DNA of 53,339 nucleotides, taken from positions 1 to 53,339 of the forward strand of contig SHXR01000027.1 in assembly GCA_009693235.1 (NCBI GenBank). Direction: 5' to 3'. Positions within the stretch are counted from its first letter, which is position 1. Each line of letters opens with the position of its first letter. A model generated the notes under the pieces. The model did no database searches. It was not told the origin of the DNA and worked only from the letters and a program-made list of their open reading frames with translations. Both the position numbers and the translations under genes were made by a program. The stretch is from Betaproteobacteria bacterium. Lineage in GTDB: Bacteria; Pseudomonadota; Gammaproteobacteria; Burkholderiales; SG8-39. Of the stretch, positions 42,371-52,917 are shown piece after piece.

Positions 42371-43198
42371 TTGCCCTCTTTTATCGCCGTTGTGGTTCTC
42401 CTCATTGCGCTTGCTCCGGCCGCCTGGTCGGCATCGCCTGCTCCACCCATTCGGTCGAGCGCCGCAATGGTGATCGATGATGAATCCGGGACCGTCCTCT
42501 ATGCGAAGAATCCTTCTACCGTGCAGCCGATTGCCTCGATCACCAAACTCATGACGGCAATGGTTGTGATCGATGCCCAACTTGATCTGCAAGAGCGGAT
42601 CGAAATCACCGAGCAAGACAAATCCACAATCAAATGGTCGAGTTCCCGATTGCGCGTCGGTACCGTGATGACGCGCGATGATTTGTTGCGTCTTGCGCTC
42701 ATGGCCTCCGAGAATCGCGCCGCATCGGCTTTGGCGCGCACTTACCCGGGCGGTGAAGAGGCCGCGGTGGCCGCGATGAACGAAAAGGCCATGCGCATGG
42801 GGCTCTCCAGCACGCGCTTTGACGATCCCACCGGACTCTCAAGCGGCAATGTCTCGACGGCGGCCGACTTGGCGCGCTTGGTCCAATATGCCCGTCGCTA
42901 TCCTGTCGTGAGCGAATATTCAACGACGCATGAGCACACCGTCAAAACAAGATTCGGGCCGTCGGTCTTTGCCAATACGAATCGTCTGGTGCATACGAAC
43001 AGTTGGAATATCGATCTGTCGAAGACCGGTTTCATCGTCGAGGCGGGTCGTTGCCTCGTCATGCATTTGAGTATCGCGGCCAAGCCGATGACCTTTGTGT
43101 TCCTCGATTCATCGGGCCGCTTCACGCCTTTTGCGGATGCGAATCGCATCAGGGATTGGCTTGATCCCAGCTTTACCGGCCAAAAGAAATTGAAGTGA
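42371..43198 (+). CDS. pbpG: D-alanyl-D-alanine endopeptidase / penicillin-binding protein 7-like (peptidase S11)
   Basis: A 275-residue serine peptidase acting on peptidoglycan in the periplasm. The signal peptide is FIAVVVLLIALAPAAWSAS. All three S11 motifs are present: Ser56-x-x-Lys59 in IASITKLMTAM, Ser113-x-Asn115 in ASENRAAS, and Lys218-Thr-Gly in DLSKTGF. The start is TTG and tentative. The short length without a C-terminal membrane domain matches PbpG rather than DacA/DacC. Its stop TGA overlaps the egtD ATG by one base. Confidence 0.9.
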   Translation: MPSFIAVVVLLIALAPAAWSASPAPPIRSSAAMVIDDESGTVLYAKNPSTVQPIASITKLMTAMVVIDAQLDLQERIEITEQDKSTIKWSSSRLRVGTVMTRDDLLRLALMASENRAASALARTYPGGEEAAVAAMNEKAMRMGLSSTRFDDPTGLSSGNVSTAADLARLVQYARRYPVVSEYSTTHEHTVKTRFGPSVFANTNRLVHTNSWNIDLSKTGFIVEAGRCLVMHLSIAAKPMTFVFLDSSGRFTPFADANRIRDWLDPSFTGQKKLK

Positions 43199-44190
43199 TG
43201 GATAACCCGAAGCCCTCTGCGAATCTGCCTGACGGGACCGTTCAATACTTTTCGCATCCAACGGCCACGGTCGGCTTTCGGGATGATGTGTTACGCGGGC
43301 TTGCCGCCCCGCAAAAGGCGATTCCACCGAAGTATTTCTATGATGAGCACGGATCGGCGCTCTTCGAGAGAATCTGCGCGCTGCCGGAGTACTATCCGAT
43401 GCGCACTGAAATGGCGATCATGCAAGGCAACATCGGGGCGATCGCCGAAGCCCTTGGCCCACGCTGCGGATTGATAGAGTTTGGCTCGGGTGCATCGCTC
43501 AAGACATGCATCCTCATCGAGCAGCTGCAACCGCCGGTCTATATTCCGATCGATATCTCCGAATCCGCGCTGCGCGCTGCTACCGCGACGTTGGCGGCTC
43601 GCTATCGGTGGCTCAACATTGGCGCGGTATGCGGCGACTTCACCCACCCCATCAACATGCCTGATTTTGGCGCGGTAGAGATACGGCGGAAGGTGGCGTT
43701 TTTCCCCGGCTCGACGATCGGCAATTTTACCCAGGAGGAAGCGCTCGCCTTTATGCGCCTCACCCGTCTAATGGTCGGCAAGGGTGGTGGCCTCTTGATC
43801 GGCGTCGACTTGAAGAAAGCCAAACCAATTCTCGATGCTGCCTATGATGACGCGCAGGGCGTGACCGCGCTGTTCAATCTCAATTTGCTTGCCCGTATCA
43901 ATCGGGAACTGGGCGGTGATTTTCGCCTCGACCAATTTTGGCATCGCGGGTTCTACAACGAGCTGCTCGGGCGCATTGAAATGCATTTGGAAAGCACCTG
44001 TGCGCAGACGGTCCATATCGGGGCGAGCGCCTTCTCATTCCGTGCCGGTGAGACCATTCACACTGAAAATTCCTACAAGTACACCATCGATGAATTCCGA
44101 TCGATCGCGCGTACCGCCGGATTCCGGCCCGACAAGGTCTGGGTGGATGAGAAACGCATGTTTAGCGTGCATGCGATGGCCGCGGTCTAA
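43198..44190 (+). CDS. egtD: L-histidine N-alpha-methyltransferase family (EgtD)
   Basis: A 330-residue SAM-dependent methyltransferase of the EgtD family, which trimethylates histidine to hercynine in ergothioneine synthesis. Seen are IPPKYFYDEHGSALFERIC and LPEYYPMRTEMAIM (substrate region, residues about 40-70), SAM motif LIEFGSGASLKT (near 95), YIPIDISESAL, FFPGSTIGNFT and the C-terminal HTENSYKYTIDEF. ATG 43198 is translationally coupled to pbpG (TGATG). No egtB (sulfoxide synthase) or egtC/egtE is adjacent, so either the pathway is encoded elsewhere or only hercynine-type methylation is carried out. Confidence 0.88.
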   Translation: MDNPKPSANLPDGTVQYFSHPTATVGFRDDVLRGLAAPQKAIPPKYFYDEHGSALFERICALPEYYPMRTEMAIMQGNIGAIAEALGPRCGLIEFGSGASLKTCILIEQLQPPVYIPIDISESALRAATATLAARYRWLNIGAVCGDFTHPINMPDFGAVEIRRKVAFFPGSTIGNFTQEEALAFMRLTRLMVGKGGGLLIGVDLKKAKPILDAAYDDAQGVTALFNLNLLARINRELGGDFRLDQFWHRGFYNELLGRIEMHLESTCAQTVHIGASAFSFRAGETIHTENSYKYTIDEFRSIARTAGFRPDKVWVDEKRMFSVHAMAAV

Positions 44191-44194
44191 CCGC
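44182..44194. terminator. Small hairpin holding both convergent stop codons
   Basis: GCGGT (44182-44186) and ACCGC (44190-44194) pair around CTA. The loop region contains the stop of egtD (TAA 44188-44190) and the TAG of the IclR gene (44187-44189 on the minus strand), so the two convergent genes overlap by four bases. The stem is short and lacks T-runs; its role as a terminator is only suggestive. Confidence 0.3.
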
Positions 44195-44951
44195 TATAGC
44201 CGATCGCCGTCGAAATCTGGTCTGCCGCGTTTTTCACCAGGCTTGCCCACTCGGGCTTCAGTCGTTCGGCCGGGGCAGAAACCGACAGTCCGGCCACCAG
44301 CAGGCCAGTGTCGTCGAAGACGCCTGCACCGATGCAACGCACGCCGATTTCGGCTTCTTCGTTGTCGAACGCGTAGCCCTGTCGCTGCACCGTCGCGAGT
44401 TCAGCCTTGAGCGCGTCGACCGATGTAATGGTATTGCGCGTCGAGCCGGGTAACCCGGTGCGCAGGGCGTACTCTTCGATCTGATCGGTGCGATCCGCGC
44501 TCAAGAAGAGTTTGCCCACCGCCGTGATATGCAAGGGGGCACGCGCACCGATGATGTTGACCACCCGCATCATCGAGCGGCCGCTCGAAGTCCGTTCGAC
44601 ATAGACGATTTCGTCATCCCGGCGGACCGAAAGATTGACCGCTTCACCAATCGACGCGTGCAGGTCGCGCATGAAGGGTAGGGCGCGCTCCCGCACCGAC
44701 AGCCGCGACTTCACCAGATTGCCGAGTTCAAGCAGTCGCATGCCGAGGCGATAGCTGCCCTGATCGACGCGTTCGACCAGCCGGTCGGCAATCAGCGCGG
44801 TGAGAATCCGGTGCGTGGTCGACGGATGCAGTCCGGATGCGAGGGTGAGTTGCTTAAGACTCACCGTGTCGGCCGCCTGTGCCAGGACATCGAGCAGCTT
44901 GGTCATGCGCTCGATGACCTGGATGGAGCTTTTCGACTCGCTGCTCGTCAT
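44187..44951 (-). CDS. IclR-family transcriptional regulator
   Basis: A 254-residue IclR regulator. The N-terminal winged helix (about 8-70) reads VIERMTKLLDVLAQAADTVS, LKQLTLASGLHPSTTHRIL and RLVERVDQGSYRLGMRLLEL; the effector domain (about 80-250) includes VNLSVRRDDEIVYVERTSSG and GYAFDNEEAEIGVRCIGAGV. Such proteins bind small carboxylates and repress or activate adjacent catabolic genes. It diverges from the N-carbamoyl hydrolase gene across a 137-base gap (44952-45088), the likely operator region; no palindrome stood out by eye. Confidence 0.93.
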   Translation of the reverse strand: MTSSESKSSIQVIERMTKLLDVLAQAADTVSLKQLTLASGLHPSTTHRILTALIADRLVERVDQGSYRLGMRLLELGNLVKSRLSVRERALPFMRDLHASIGEAVNLSVRRDDEIVYVERTSSGRSMMRVVNIIGARAPLHITAVGKLFLSADRTDQIEEYALRTGLPGSTRNTITSVDALKAELATVQRQGYAFDNEEAEIGVRCIGAGVFDDTGLLVAGLSVSAPAERLKPEWASLVKNAADQISTAIGYSG

Positions 44952-45088
44952 GGTGTTGGTCTAGCTGGCCCAGAATGGGTGATTTTACGTCACGATGCCA
45001 TGCTAACCGGGGGGGCGCGTCGGGTGCGCCGAACGAATCCTGCTACCATCCCGGCCCGCTACGTACTCTGCGTACGACGAGGTTGCCA

Positions 45089-46330
45089 ATGAGCGCTCCA
45101 TTGAATATCAACGCCCCGCGCTTCTGGCGAACGGTTGAACGGTCCGATGCGATCGGTATCGGGCGCGCCGGCGGCTTGCAACGCGTGGCTTTGTCCGATG
45201 ACGATAAGATCATGCGCGATCAATTCGTCACCTGGTGCAAGGAAGCGGGCTACGCGGTGACGGTCGATCGCGTCGGCAGCATTTTTGCCCGTCGCGCGGG
45301 TGAAGCGCCCGACTTGCCGCCGGTGGTGATCGGTAGTCACCTCGATACGCAGGTCAATGGCGGCCGCTATGATGGCGTATTGGGGGTTCTTGCCGGGCTG
45401 GAAGTGCTGCGCAGCCTCGATGATCAGCGCATCAAAACCAAGCGTGCTGTCGAAGTCGTGTCTTGGACCAATGAAGAAGGTGCGCGCTTCTCGCCGCCGA
45501 TGGTGGCAGCGGGTGCGTTTGCCGGCGTGTATCCGGTTGATTGGGTGCTCGGCCTTAAGGACGACGATGGCATCGGCTTTGGCGACGAACTGCGACGGCT
45601 GGGCTATGACGGTCGCGCGCCGGTCGGTGGCCGGCCACTCGATGCGTACTTCGAGTTGCATATCGAGCAAGGCCCCGAACTATGGGAACGGAACATTCCG
45701 GTGGGTCTGGTGACCAAAGGTTATGCGGTGCGTGGAACGGTGGTCGAAGTAATGGGTGAGACCGCGCACACCGGACCGTGGCCGATGGACAAGCGCAAGA
45801 ACGCGCTGGTCGGTGCGGCGATGCTGGCCGTCGCCGTCAACGATATCGGCTGGCAGTTTCATGCGAGCGCTGGCAAGGCAACGCCTTCGCGCCTCGTGGC
45901 CTGGCCAAACAAACCGGGCATCCTGTCTGATTGGGCGCAGGTGACTTGCGATTTTCGTCATCTCGATCCGCAATCCGCCGATCAAATGAAGGCGTTGATG
46001 CTGGCGCAGCTGCCCGAACTTGCCAAACGCGCGAACGTCGAATTCAAGGTGGTGCAGGAATGGGTGTTCGGCAATGAGCGCTTCGATCCGGCCTGCATCG
46101 GGCTGCTGCGTGAAGCGTCGTCGCGCCTTGGCGTGCCGTCCATCGACATGGCAAGCCAGGCCGGACATGATGCCTATCATGTCAGCAAGGTCGCACCCAC
46201 CGCGATGATCTTCACGCCTTGTCGCGACGGCATCACCCATAACAACCATGAGTTTGCCGACCTGGAACGCACCTTGCCCGGGGTCAATGTGTTGTTGAAT
46301 GCAGTGGTCGCACGCGCCAACAGAGTTTGA
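45089..46330 (+). CDS. Zn-dependent M20 hydrolase (N-carbamoyl-L-amino acid hydrolase / beta-ureidopropionase-like)
   Basis: A 413-residue binuclear-metal amidohydrolase. Motifs: VIGSHLDTQVNGGRYDGVLG (near residue 85), WTNEEGARFSPPMVAAGAFA (near 130), FELHIEQGPELW (near 190), GETAHTGPWPM (near 225), DMASQAGHDAYHVSKVAPTA (near 350) and CRDGITHNNHEF (near 378). The WPM and SQAGHDA variants are closer to HyuC/ureidopropionase enzymes than to AllC. ATG 45089 has GAGG seven bases upstream; longer readings are not needed. It starts a plus-strand run with an acyl-CoA dehydrogenase (7-base gap) and an aminotransferase, probably controlled by the divergent IclR protein. Confidence 0.87.
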   Translation: MSAPLNINAPRFWRTVERSDAIGIGRAGGLQRVALSDDDKIMRDQFVTWCKEAGYAVTVDRVGSIFARRAGEAPDLPPVVIGSHLDTQVNGGRYDGVLGVLAGLEVLRSLDDQRIKTKRAVEVVSWTNEEGARFSPPMVAAGAFAGVYPVDWVLGLKDDDGIGFGDELRRLGYDGRAPVGGRPLDAYFELHIEQGPELWERNIPVGLVTKGYAVRGTVVEVMGETAHTGPWPMDKRKNALVGAAMLAVAVNDIGWQFHASAGKATPSRLVAWPNKPGILSDWAQVTCDFRHLDPQSADQMKALMLAQLPELAKRANVEFKVVQEWVFGNERFDPACIGLLREASSRLGVPSIDMASQAGHDAYHVSKVAPTAMIFTPCRDGITHNNHEFADLERTLPGVNVLLNAVVARANRV

Positions 46331-46337
46331 CTGCGCA

Positions 46338-47504
46338 GTGAATTTCGATCTCTCCGGCGAGCAGCAGCAAATTTGCGAAGCGGTGGGCCGCGTATGCGCC
46401 GCCTTTGGCGATGATTATTGGCTCGCCAAGGACAATGACGGTGGCTTCCCTCATGATTTCCATGCCGCTTTTGCCAAAGCAGGGTGGCTCGGCATCGCGA
46501 TGCCGACCGAATTCGGCGGTGCCGGATTAGGCATCACCGAGGCGGCCATCATGATGCAGACCATCGCCTACTCCGGTGCGGGCTTCTCGGGCGCCTCGGC
46601 GATTCATATGAATATCTTCGGCCTGCATCCGGTCGTGCGATTCGGTACCGACGCGCAAAAGCGCCGCTATCTGCCCCCACTCATTGCCGGAACCGATCGG
46701 GCCTGCTTTGCGGTGACCGAGCCCGATGCCGGCCTTAACACCTTGCGCCTGAAAACGCGCGCGGTGCGAGACGGTGATCGCTACCTCATCAATGGGCAAA
46801 AGATCTGGACCTCCACCGCCCAGATTGCCAACAAGATTCTCATGCTGGTGCGCACCACGCCGCTGGAAGAGGTGACCAAAGCAACCGGTGGCCTGACGCT
46901 TTTCTACACCGATCTTGATCGGCGTCGCATCGAGGTTCGTGAAATCGCCAAGATGGGGCGAAAGGCTGTCGATAGCAATCAGCTCTTCATCGACAATCTG
47001 TCGGTGCCGATCGAAGACCGCATCGGTGAAGAAGGCAAGGGATTCGAATACATCCTGCATGGCTTCAATCCCGAGCGGATTCTCATTGGCGCCGAATCGG
47101 TTGGGCTTGGGCGTGCGGCGCTGGCGCGCGCAACGCGGTATGCAGGCGAACGGATCGTGTTCGACCGCCCGATCGGCAAAAACCAGGCCATCCAACATCC
47201 GCTCGCCAAGGCGTGGGCGGAACTTGAAGCGGCGGACCTCATGGTATTCAAAGCCGCAGCGCTCTACGACGCCGGCAAGCCCTGCGGCGCCGAAGCGAAT
47301 GCGGCGAAGTATCTTGCCGCCGAGGCTGGGTTTCGTGCTTGTGAAACCGCGGTGCTCACGCATGGCGGCATGGGTTATGCGAAGGAGTTTCACGTCGAGC
47401 GCTTGATGCGCGAATCGATGATTGCGCGTATCGCGCCGGTCAGCCGGGAGATGGTTTTGTCGTTCATCGCCGAACGGGTGCTCGGGCTGCCGCGATCGTA
47501 TTGA
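46338..47504 (+). CDS. Acyl-CoA dehydrogenase family protein
   Basis: A 388-residue flavoprotein. N-terminal domain MNFDLSGEQQQICEAVGRVC, middle-domain CFAVTEPDAGLNTLRLKTRA and ING-x-KIWTS, C-terminal RTCETAV-like HGGMGYAKEFHVERLMRE. In place of the usual YEGTSE, this branch has RIAPVSREMVLSFIAE, so the standard Glu base is missing or elsewhere. The start is taken as GTG 46338, which matches the family start; a reading from 46299 would overlap the hydrolase gene. Distinct from the dehydrogenase at 5164. The substrate may be a CoA ester derived from the amino acid or hydantoin pathway suggested by its neighbours. Confidence 0.9.
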   Translation: MNFDLSGEQQQICEAVGRVCAAFGDDYWLAKDNDGGFPHDFHAAFAKAGWLGIAMPTEFGGAGLGITEAAIMMQTIAYSGAGFSGASAIHMNIFGLHPVVRFGTDAQKRRYLPPLIAGTDRACFAVTEPDAGLNTLRLKTRAVRDGDRYLINGQKIWTSTAQIANKILMLVRTTPLEEVTKATGGLTLFYTDLDRRRIEVREIAKMGRKAVDSNQLFIDNLSVPIEDRIGEEGKGFEYILHGFNPERILIGAESVGLGRAALARATRYAGERIVFDRPIGKNQAIQHPLAKAWAELEAADLMVFKAAALYDAGKPCGAEANAAKYLAAEAGFRACETAVLTHGGMGYAKEFHVERLMRESMIARIAPVSREMVLSFIAERVLGLPRSY

Positions 47505-47575
47505 TCCTTCCGGTGTTGGTTCGGACCGCCCCGCCCAATCGGTACAATGGCGGATCTTCGATTTGGGATTCCGCC

Positions 47576-48787
47576 ATGCCAACAGTCAGCCAACGCACCG
47601 CCGAGCTAGGTACCGAGAACGCTTTCGTTGTGCTTGCCGAAGTGAACGCGCTTGCGCGTCAAGGCAAGGACATCATCTCGTTTTGCATCGGCCAGCCTGA
47701 TTTTCATACGCCCGTCAACATTCAAGACGCCGCGGTCAAGGCAATTCGCGATGGGCGTCACGGCTACACACCGTCGGCCGGCATCAACGAGCTGCGCGAG
47801 GCGGCCGCGCAATACATGGGATCGATGCGCGGCTTGAAGATTGCCGCCGATGATGTGGTGATCGGCGGCGGCGCCAAGCCGTTCATTGCCTATACGATCC
47901 TCACGACCACCGATGCCGGCAAGGGCGATGAGGTGATCTATCCGAATCCGGGCTTTCCGATCTATGAATCGCAGATCCTCGCCTGCGGGGCCGTCCCGGT
48001 GCCGCTCGCGTTGCGCGAATCACGCAACTTCGCCTTTGATCCGGCCGAGCTTGAAACGCGCATTACGCCGCGAACCAAGCTCCTGATTCTCAATTCGCCG
48101 CATAACCCGACCGGTGGCATCCTCACCAAACGCGATCTCGAAGACATAGCCGCGGTGATGCGAAAGCATCCCGATATCTGGATCTATGCGGATGAAATCT
48201 ACTCACGTCTTTGCTATGAAGGCGAGTTCTCGTCGATCGCATCACTGCCTGGCATGTATGAGCGCACGATTATTTCCGATGGGGCGTCGAAAACCTGGGC
48301 CATGACCGGCTGGCGGATCGGCTTTGCCTCCAACCCGATCCTCGCGCCGCAATTCATTCGCTGGGTCACCAACACCGATTCTTGCGCATCGCACATCAGT
48401 CAATGGGCGGCAGTGGAAGCGATCAACGGTCCGCAGACCGACGCCGAGGCGATGCGAAAGTCGTTTCTGTCGCGGCGCGATCTGATCGTCGGCTTGTTGA
48501 ACAAGGTACCCGGGGTGACTTGCAAGACGCCAGGCGGCGCGTTCTATGCTTGGCCCAATATCACCGCGGCCTGCCAGATGATCGGCGCCAAGGACTCCGA
48601 AGAATTCCGCAAACGCCTGCTAAATGAAGCGGGTGTCGCGGTGCTGGCCGATATTCACTTCGGCAGCCGCGTCGCGGGCGAAGGCCAGCATATTCGCTTC
48701 AGCTATGTCGCCTCGAATCAGGCCATCGAGGCCGGCGTCGCCCGCATGGCGCAGTTCATCACGGCCAATGCGCGCCGCGCCGCCTGA
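47576..48787 (+). CDS. Class I/II pyridoxal-phosphate aminotransferase
   Basis: A 403-residue fold-type I aminotransferase. Segments in order: FCIGQPDFHTPVNIQDAAV, GYTPSAGINELREAAAQYMG, VIGGGAKPFIAY, ILNSPHNPTGG (PLP-contacting Asn), IYADEIYSRLCYEG and the PLP Lys in ISDGASKTWAMTGWRIGF. The C-terminus carries IRFSYVASNQAIEAG with the carboxylate-binding Arg. This matches the aspartate/alanine-type (1 gamma) group; the amino donor is not determinable. ATG 47576 is chosen over an in-frame ATT-proximal extension at 47501. The last base overlaps the nudix ATG (TGATGA). Confidence 0.9.
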   Translation: MPTVSQRTAELGTENAFVVLAEVNALARQGKDIISFCIGQPDFHTPVNIQDAAVKAIRDGRHGYTPSAGINELREAAAQYMGSMRGLKIAADDVVIGGGAKPFIAYTILTTTDAGKGDEVIYPNPGFPIYESQILACGAVPVPLALRESRNFAFDPAELETRITPRTKLLILNSPHNPTGGILTKRDLEDIAAVMRKHPDIWIYADEIYSRLCYEGEFSSIASLPGMYERTIISDGASKTWAMTGWRIGFASNPILAPQFIRWVTNTDSCASHISQWAAVEAINGPQTDAEAMRKSFLSRRDLIVGLLNKVPGVTCKTPGGAFYAWPNITAACQMIGAKDSEEFRKRLLNEAGVAVLADIHFGSRVAGEGQHIRFSYVASNQAIEAGVARMAQFITANARRAA

Positions 48788-49242
48788 TGAGTCGAAGCGT
48801 CTGGAAGCCCGCGGTGACGATTGCCGCAGTGATCGAACGGGACGGACGCTTCCTGCTGGTTGAAGAGCGCGACGGATCGGGCCTCGTCCTCAATCAACCC
48901 GCCGGTCATTGGGAAGAGGGCGAAACGCTGCAGGCGGCCTGCGTACGCGAGACCCTCGAAGAGTCGGCCTACGAGTTCTATCCGACTGCGCTGGTCGGCA
49001 TCTACCGGTGGCGCCCACCGGCCTGCGAAACGACCTATCTGCGCTTTGCATTTGCCGGCCGTGTCGGTGACCATCTTCCGGCCCGTACCCTCGACGCGGG
49101 AATCGTTCGTGCCGTATGGTTGTCGCCCGATGAGATCCGCGCATCGCTTGGGCGTCATCGGAGTCCGCTGGTGTTGCGCTGCATTGAAGACTATGTTGCG
49201 GGCAGTCTATTTTCTCTGGATCTCCTCACGCACTTCGAATGA
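48787..49242 (+). CDS. NUDIX hydrolase (NudJ-like)
   Basis: A 151-residue Nudix protein. The Nudix box is complete: [20 protein letters not shown], fitting G-x5-E-x7-REUxEE. The N-terminus [20 protein letters not shown] and LNQPAGHW are typical of the NudJ (phosphatase b) subgroup found next to mnmA in many proteobacteria. It hydrolyses nucleoside or thiamine-pyrophosphate-type diphosphates in the family. It overlaps the aminotransferase stop by one base and precedes mnmA by 40 bases. Confidence 0.93.
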   Translation: MSRSVWKPAVTIAAVIERDGRFLLVEERDGSGLVLNQPAGHWEEGETLQAACVRETLEESAYEFYPTALVGIYRWRPPACETTYLRFAFAGRVGDHLPARTLDAGIVRAVWLSPDEIRASLGRHRSPLVLRCIEDYVAGSLFSLDLLTHFE

Positions 49243-49282
49243 GCGCGCCGCGGTCAACTGGTTTGCGTCGGGCAGCTATCTC

Positions 49283-50356
49283 GTGAGCGAACGAATCGTG
49301 GTGGGGATGTCAGGCGGCGTCGATTCGGCGGTGGCCGCGCTCATTTTGAAGCGCGCGGGCTATGACGTCGTCGGGCTTTTCATGAAGAACTGGGAAGACG
49401 ATGATGACGATGAATACTGTTCGACGCGCGAGGATCTCGTCGATGTCGCCGCGGTGGCCGACATTCTTGGCATCGAACTGGAAGTCGTCAACTTCGCGGC
49501 TGAATACAAAGACCGCGTGTTCAGCGAGTTTCTGCGCGAGTACGCGGCCGGGCGCACCCCCAATCCGGACGTGCTCTGCAATGCGGAGATCAAGTTCAAG
49601 GCGTTTCTCTATCACGCCGTGTCGCTTGGCGCAGAACGCATCGCTACCGGACACTACGCGCGGGTGCAAAAGATGGACGATCGCTTCGAATTGCTGAAGG
49701 CGTGCGATGCGACCAAGGATCAAAGCTATTTCCTGCACCGCCTCAATCAAGCGCAGCTGTCACGGGTGCTGTTTCCGCTTGGCGAGTTGAACAAGGTCGA
49801 TGTACGTAGCATGGCGAAAGAGGCGCTCTTGCCCGTGCATGCGAAGAAGGATTCGACCGGCATCTGCTTTATCGGCGAACGCCCGTTCCGCGAATTTCTC
49901 AACCGCTATCTTGCGCATCAGCCCGGCCACATGCGAACGCCGGAGGGGGATGTGGTGGGTGAGCACATCGGGCTCATGTTTTATACGATCGGGCAGCGCA
50001 AGGGCATCGGCCTGGGCGGCACCCGCGACGGCGACGGTAACCCCTGGTATGTCGCCGCCAAAGAAATGGCCAAGAATGAACTCATCGTCGTGCAGGGTCA
50101 CGACCATCCGATGCTCTTGTCAGAGCGCGTGGTGGCGCAGGATCTCGCCTGGGTGGCGGGCACGCCGCCCGCCGCCGCATCGAGGTATGCGGCAAAGACC
50201 CGCTATCGTCAAGGCGGTGCGCCTTGCAGCGTCACGGCCATCGATGCATCGGTGTGCGCGCTGGCGTTTGAACGACCGCAATGGGCGGTGACACCCGGCC
50301 AGTCGATGGTGTTGTACAGCGGTGATGTGTGCCTCGGCGGCGGGGTGATTCAGTAG
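49283..50356 (+). CDS. mnmA: tRNA-uridine 2-sulfurtransferase (tRNA 2-thiouridine synthase)
   Basis: A 357-residue MnmA that thiolates U34 of Glu, Gln and Lys tRNAs. The PP-loop is [20 protein letters not shown]; the catalytic Cys residues are Cys99 ([12 protein letters not shown]) and Cys195 ([12 protein letters not shown]). Other family blocks are [33 protein letters not shown] and [16 protein letters not shown] 49283 gives the standard N-terminus ([12 protein letters not shown]); earlier in-frame sequence overlaps the nudix gene. Intact. Confidence 0.96.
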   Translation: MSERIVVGMSGGVDSAVAALILKRAGYDVVGLFMKNWEDDDDDEYCSTREDLVDVAAVADILGIELEVVNFAAEYKDRVFSEFLREYAAGRTPNPDVLCNAEIKFKAFLYHAVSLGAERIATGHYARVQKMDDRFELLKACDATKDQSYFLHRLNQAQLSRVLFPLGELNKVDVRSMAKEALLPVHAKKDSTGICFIGERPFREFLNRYLAHQPGHMRTPEGDVVGEHIGLMFYTIGQRKGIGLGGTRDGDGNPWYVAAKEMAKNELIVVQGHDHPMLLSERVVAQDLAWVAGTPPAAASRYAAKTRYRQGGAPCSVTAIDASVCALAFERPQWAVTPGQSMVLYSGDVCLGGGVIQ

Positions 50357-50365
50357 CTTTGCCGG

Positions 50366-50974
50366 CTACTCGCGCGGGCGCGTCTCTGCAAACGACGGCC
50401 GTTCGTCCAATTTCTGTGCGAGTTTGGTGAGCAGCGGATGGCTTTTTCGCCAGTCAAACTCCGGAAACCGGAATGCAAGCCAAAATAGGCACACGCCAAT
50501 GGCAATATCGGCGAGCGAAAGATTGGTGCCGGTCACGAACGCGTCGGTGCCAAAATCGCGTTCCATCTCGTCGATGCTGCGTTGGACTTTCCCCCACTGG
50601 CGTTCGATCCAGGCGCTGTTGCGCAAGCCTTCCGCGCGCTGCCCTTCCAGCCGAATCGCAATCGCTGCATCGAGCACGCCATCGGCAATGGCTTCCCATC
50701 GTTTTACCGTGGCGCGCGCGCGGTTGGCCTGCGGAATGAGTCGGCTGACCGGTGATGCGCCATCGAGAAATTCGACGATCACCCTCGAATCGAACAAGGT
50801 CGCGTTGTCTTCGAGGATCAACGCCGGGACCTTGCCTAGTGGATTGGCGGCAATGACTTGCGTAGCCGTCTGCCAAGGATTGTCGATTTCAAATTGCAGA
50901 TCGATGCGTTTTTCAATCGCGACAACGCGCGCCTTACGGGTAAATGGGCTGGCGTGGGTGCCGATGAGCTTCAT
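50366..50974 (-). CDS. Glutathione S-transferase family protein
   Basis: A 202-residue GST. The N-terminal thioredoxin-like domain begins MKLIGTHASPFTRKARVVAI, with the active-site Ser/Thr region and NPLGKVPALILEDNATLFDS (cis-Pro and the DS glutathione contact); the C-terminal helical domain contains FVTGTNLSLADIAIGVCLFW. Closest to the YibF/beta-like GSTs that are common in proteobacteria. Substrate unknown. It converges with mnmA (9-base gap) and follows the uracil-DNA glycosylase remnant on the same strand. Confidence 0.92.
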   Translation of the reverse strand: MKLIGTHASPFTRKARVVAIEKRIDLQFEIDNPWQTATQVIAANPLGKVPALILEDNATLFDSRVIVEFLDGASPVSRLIPQANRARATVKRWEAIADGVLDAAIAIRLEGQRAEGLRNSAWIERQWGKVQRSIDEMERDFGTDAFVTGTNLSLADIAIGVCLFWLAFRFPEFDWRKSHPLLTKLAQKLDERPSFAETRPRE

Positions 50975-51066
50975 GATGGAGAGTTGAATAGCGGTGGGTG
51001 CAGCGAGCTGCGGAGGCGACGAAGCGTCTCGGCAAGCGGTGGAGTGTGTCGGCCAAGTATAGCAAG

Positions 51067-51466
51067 CTAGTCCATCGCGGCGCGAAATGTTGCGCGCATC
51101 GCCGGAATAACATCGCGTTCAAACCACGGCCGGTCACGCAACCACCTGCGGTTGCGCGGGCTTGGATGCGGGAGCGGAAAGGTGTCCGCCAGCATTTCAT
51201 GGTGTGCGCGCACCGTTTCAGTGAGCGAGCGCTTTCTAGCACGCCCAAAGTAGAAAGCTTGGACGTAGGCGCCAATCACCAGCGCAAGGCGCAAGTTGGG
51301 TAGATGTCGGCGCAGTTGCGGATGCCAAAGTGGTGCGCACTTCCGGCCCGGCGGCACTGGCGCGAACGACCGGCCGTGCCCCATGTGGAAGACACGCAAG
51401 GCAGCGCCTGGAAGCGCGCATCTCCGCAAGCCGGATGTCAAGCGTTGAAATAGTCGGCTGTTTCAT
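51067..51466 (-). pseudogene. Uracil-DNA glycosylase family protein with a large internal deletion
   Basis: ATG 51466 begins MKQPTISTLDIRLAEMRASR, then CLACLPHGARPVVRASA, which matches the N-terminal Cys-bearing part of small UDG-family proteins (LLAEIRACRxCxxxLPHGPRP). The expected continuation (the GQAPG active-site block and about 70 further residues) is missing. Instead, in another frame, PGRKCAPLWHPQLRRHLPNL, LALVIGAYVQAFYFG, LTETVRAHHE and FPLPHPSPRNRRWLRDRPWF follow to 51067, the normal C-terminal half with the HPSPRN motif. The gene thus lost its catalytic core through a frame-changing internal deletion near 51355. It lies divergent to purB, 86 bases away. Confidence 0.7.
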
Positions 51467-51486
51467 GGCGCCCGTGATAGACTTAA

Positions 51487-52917
<1,431 letters not shown>

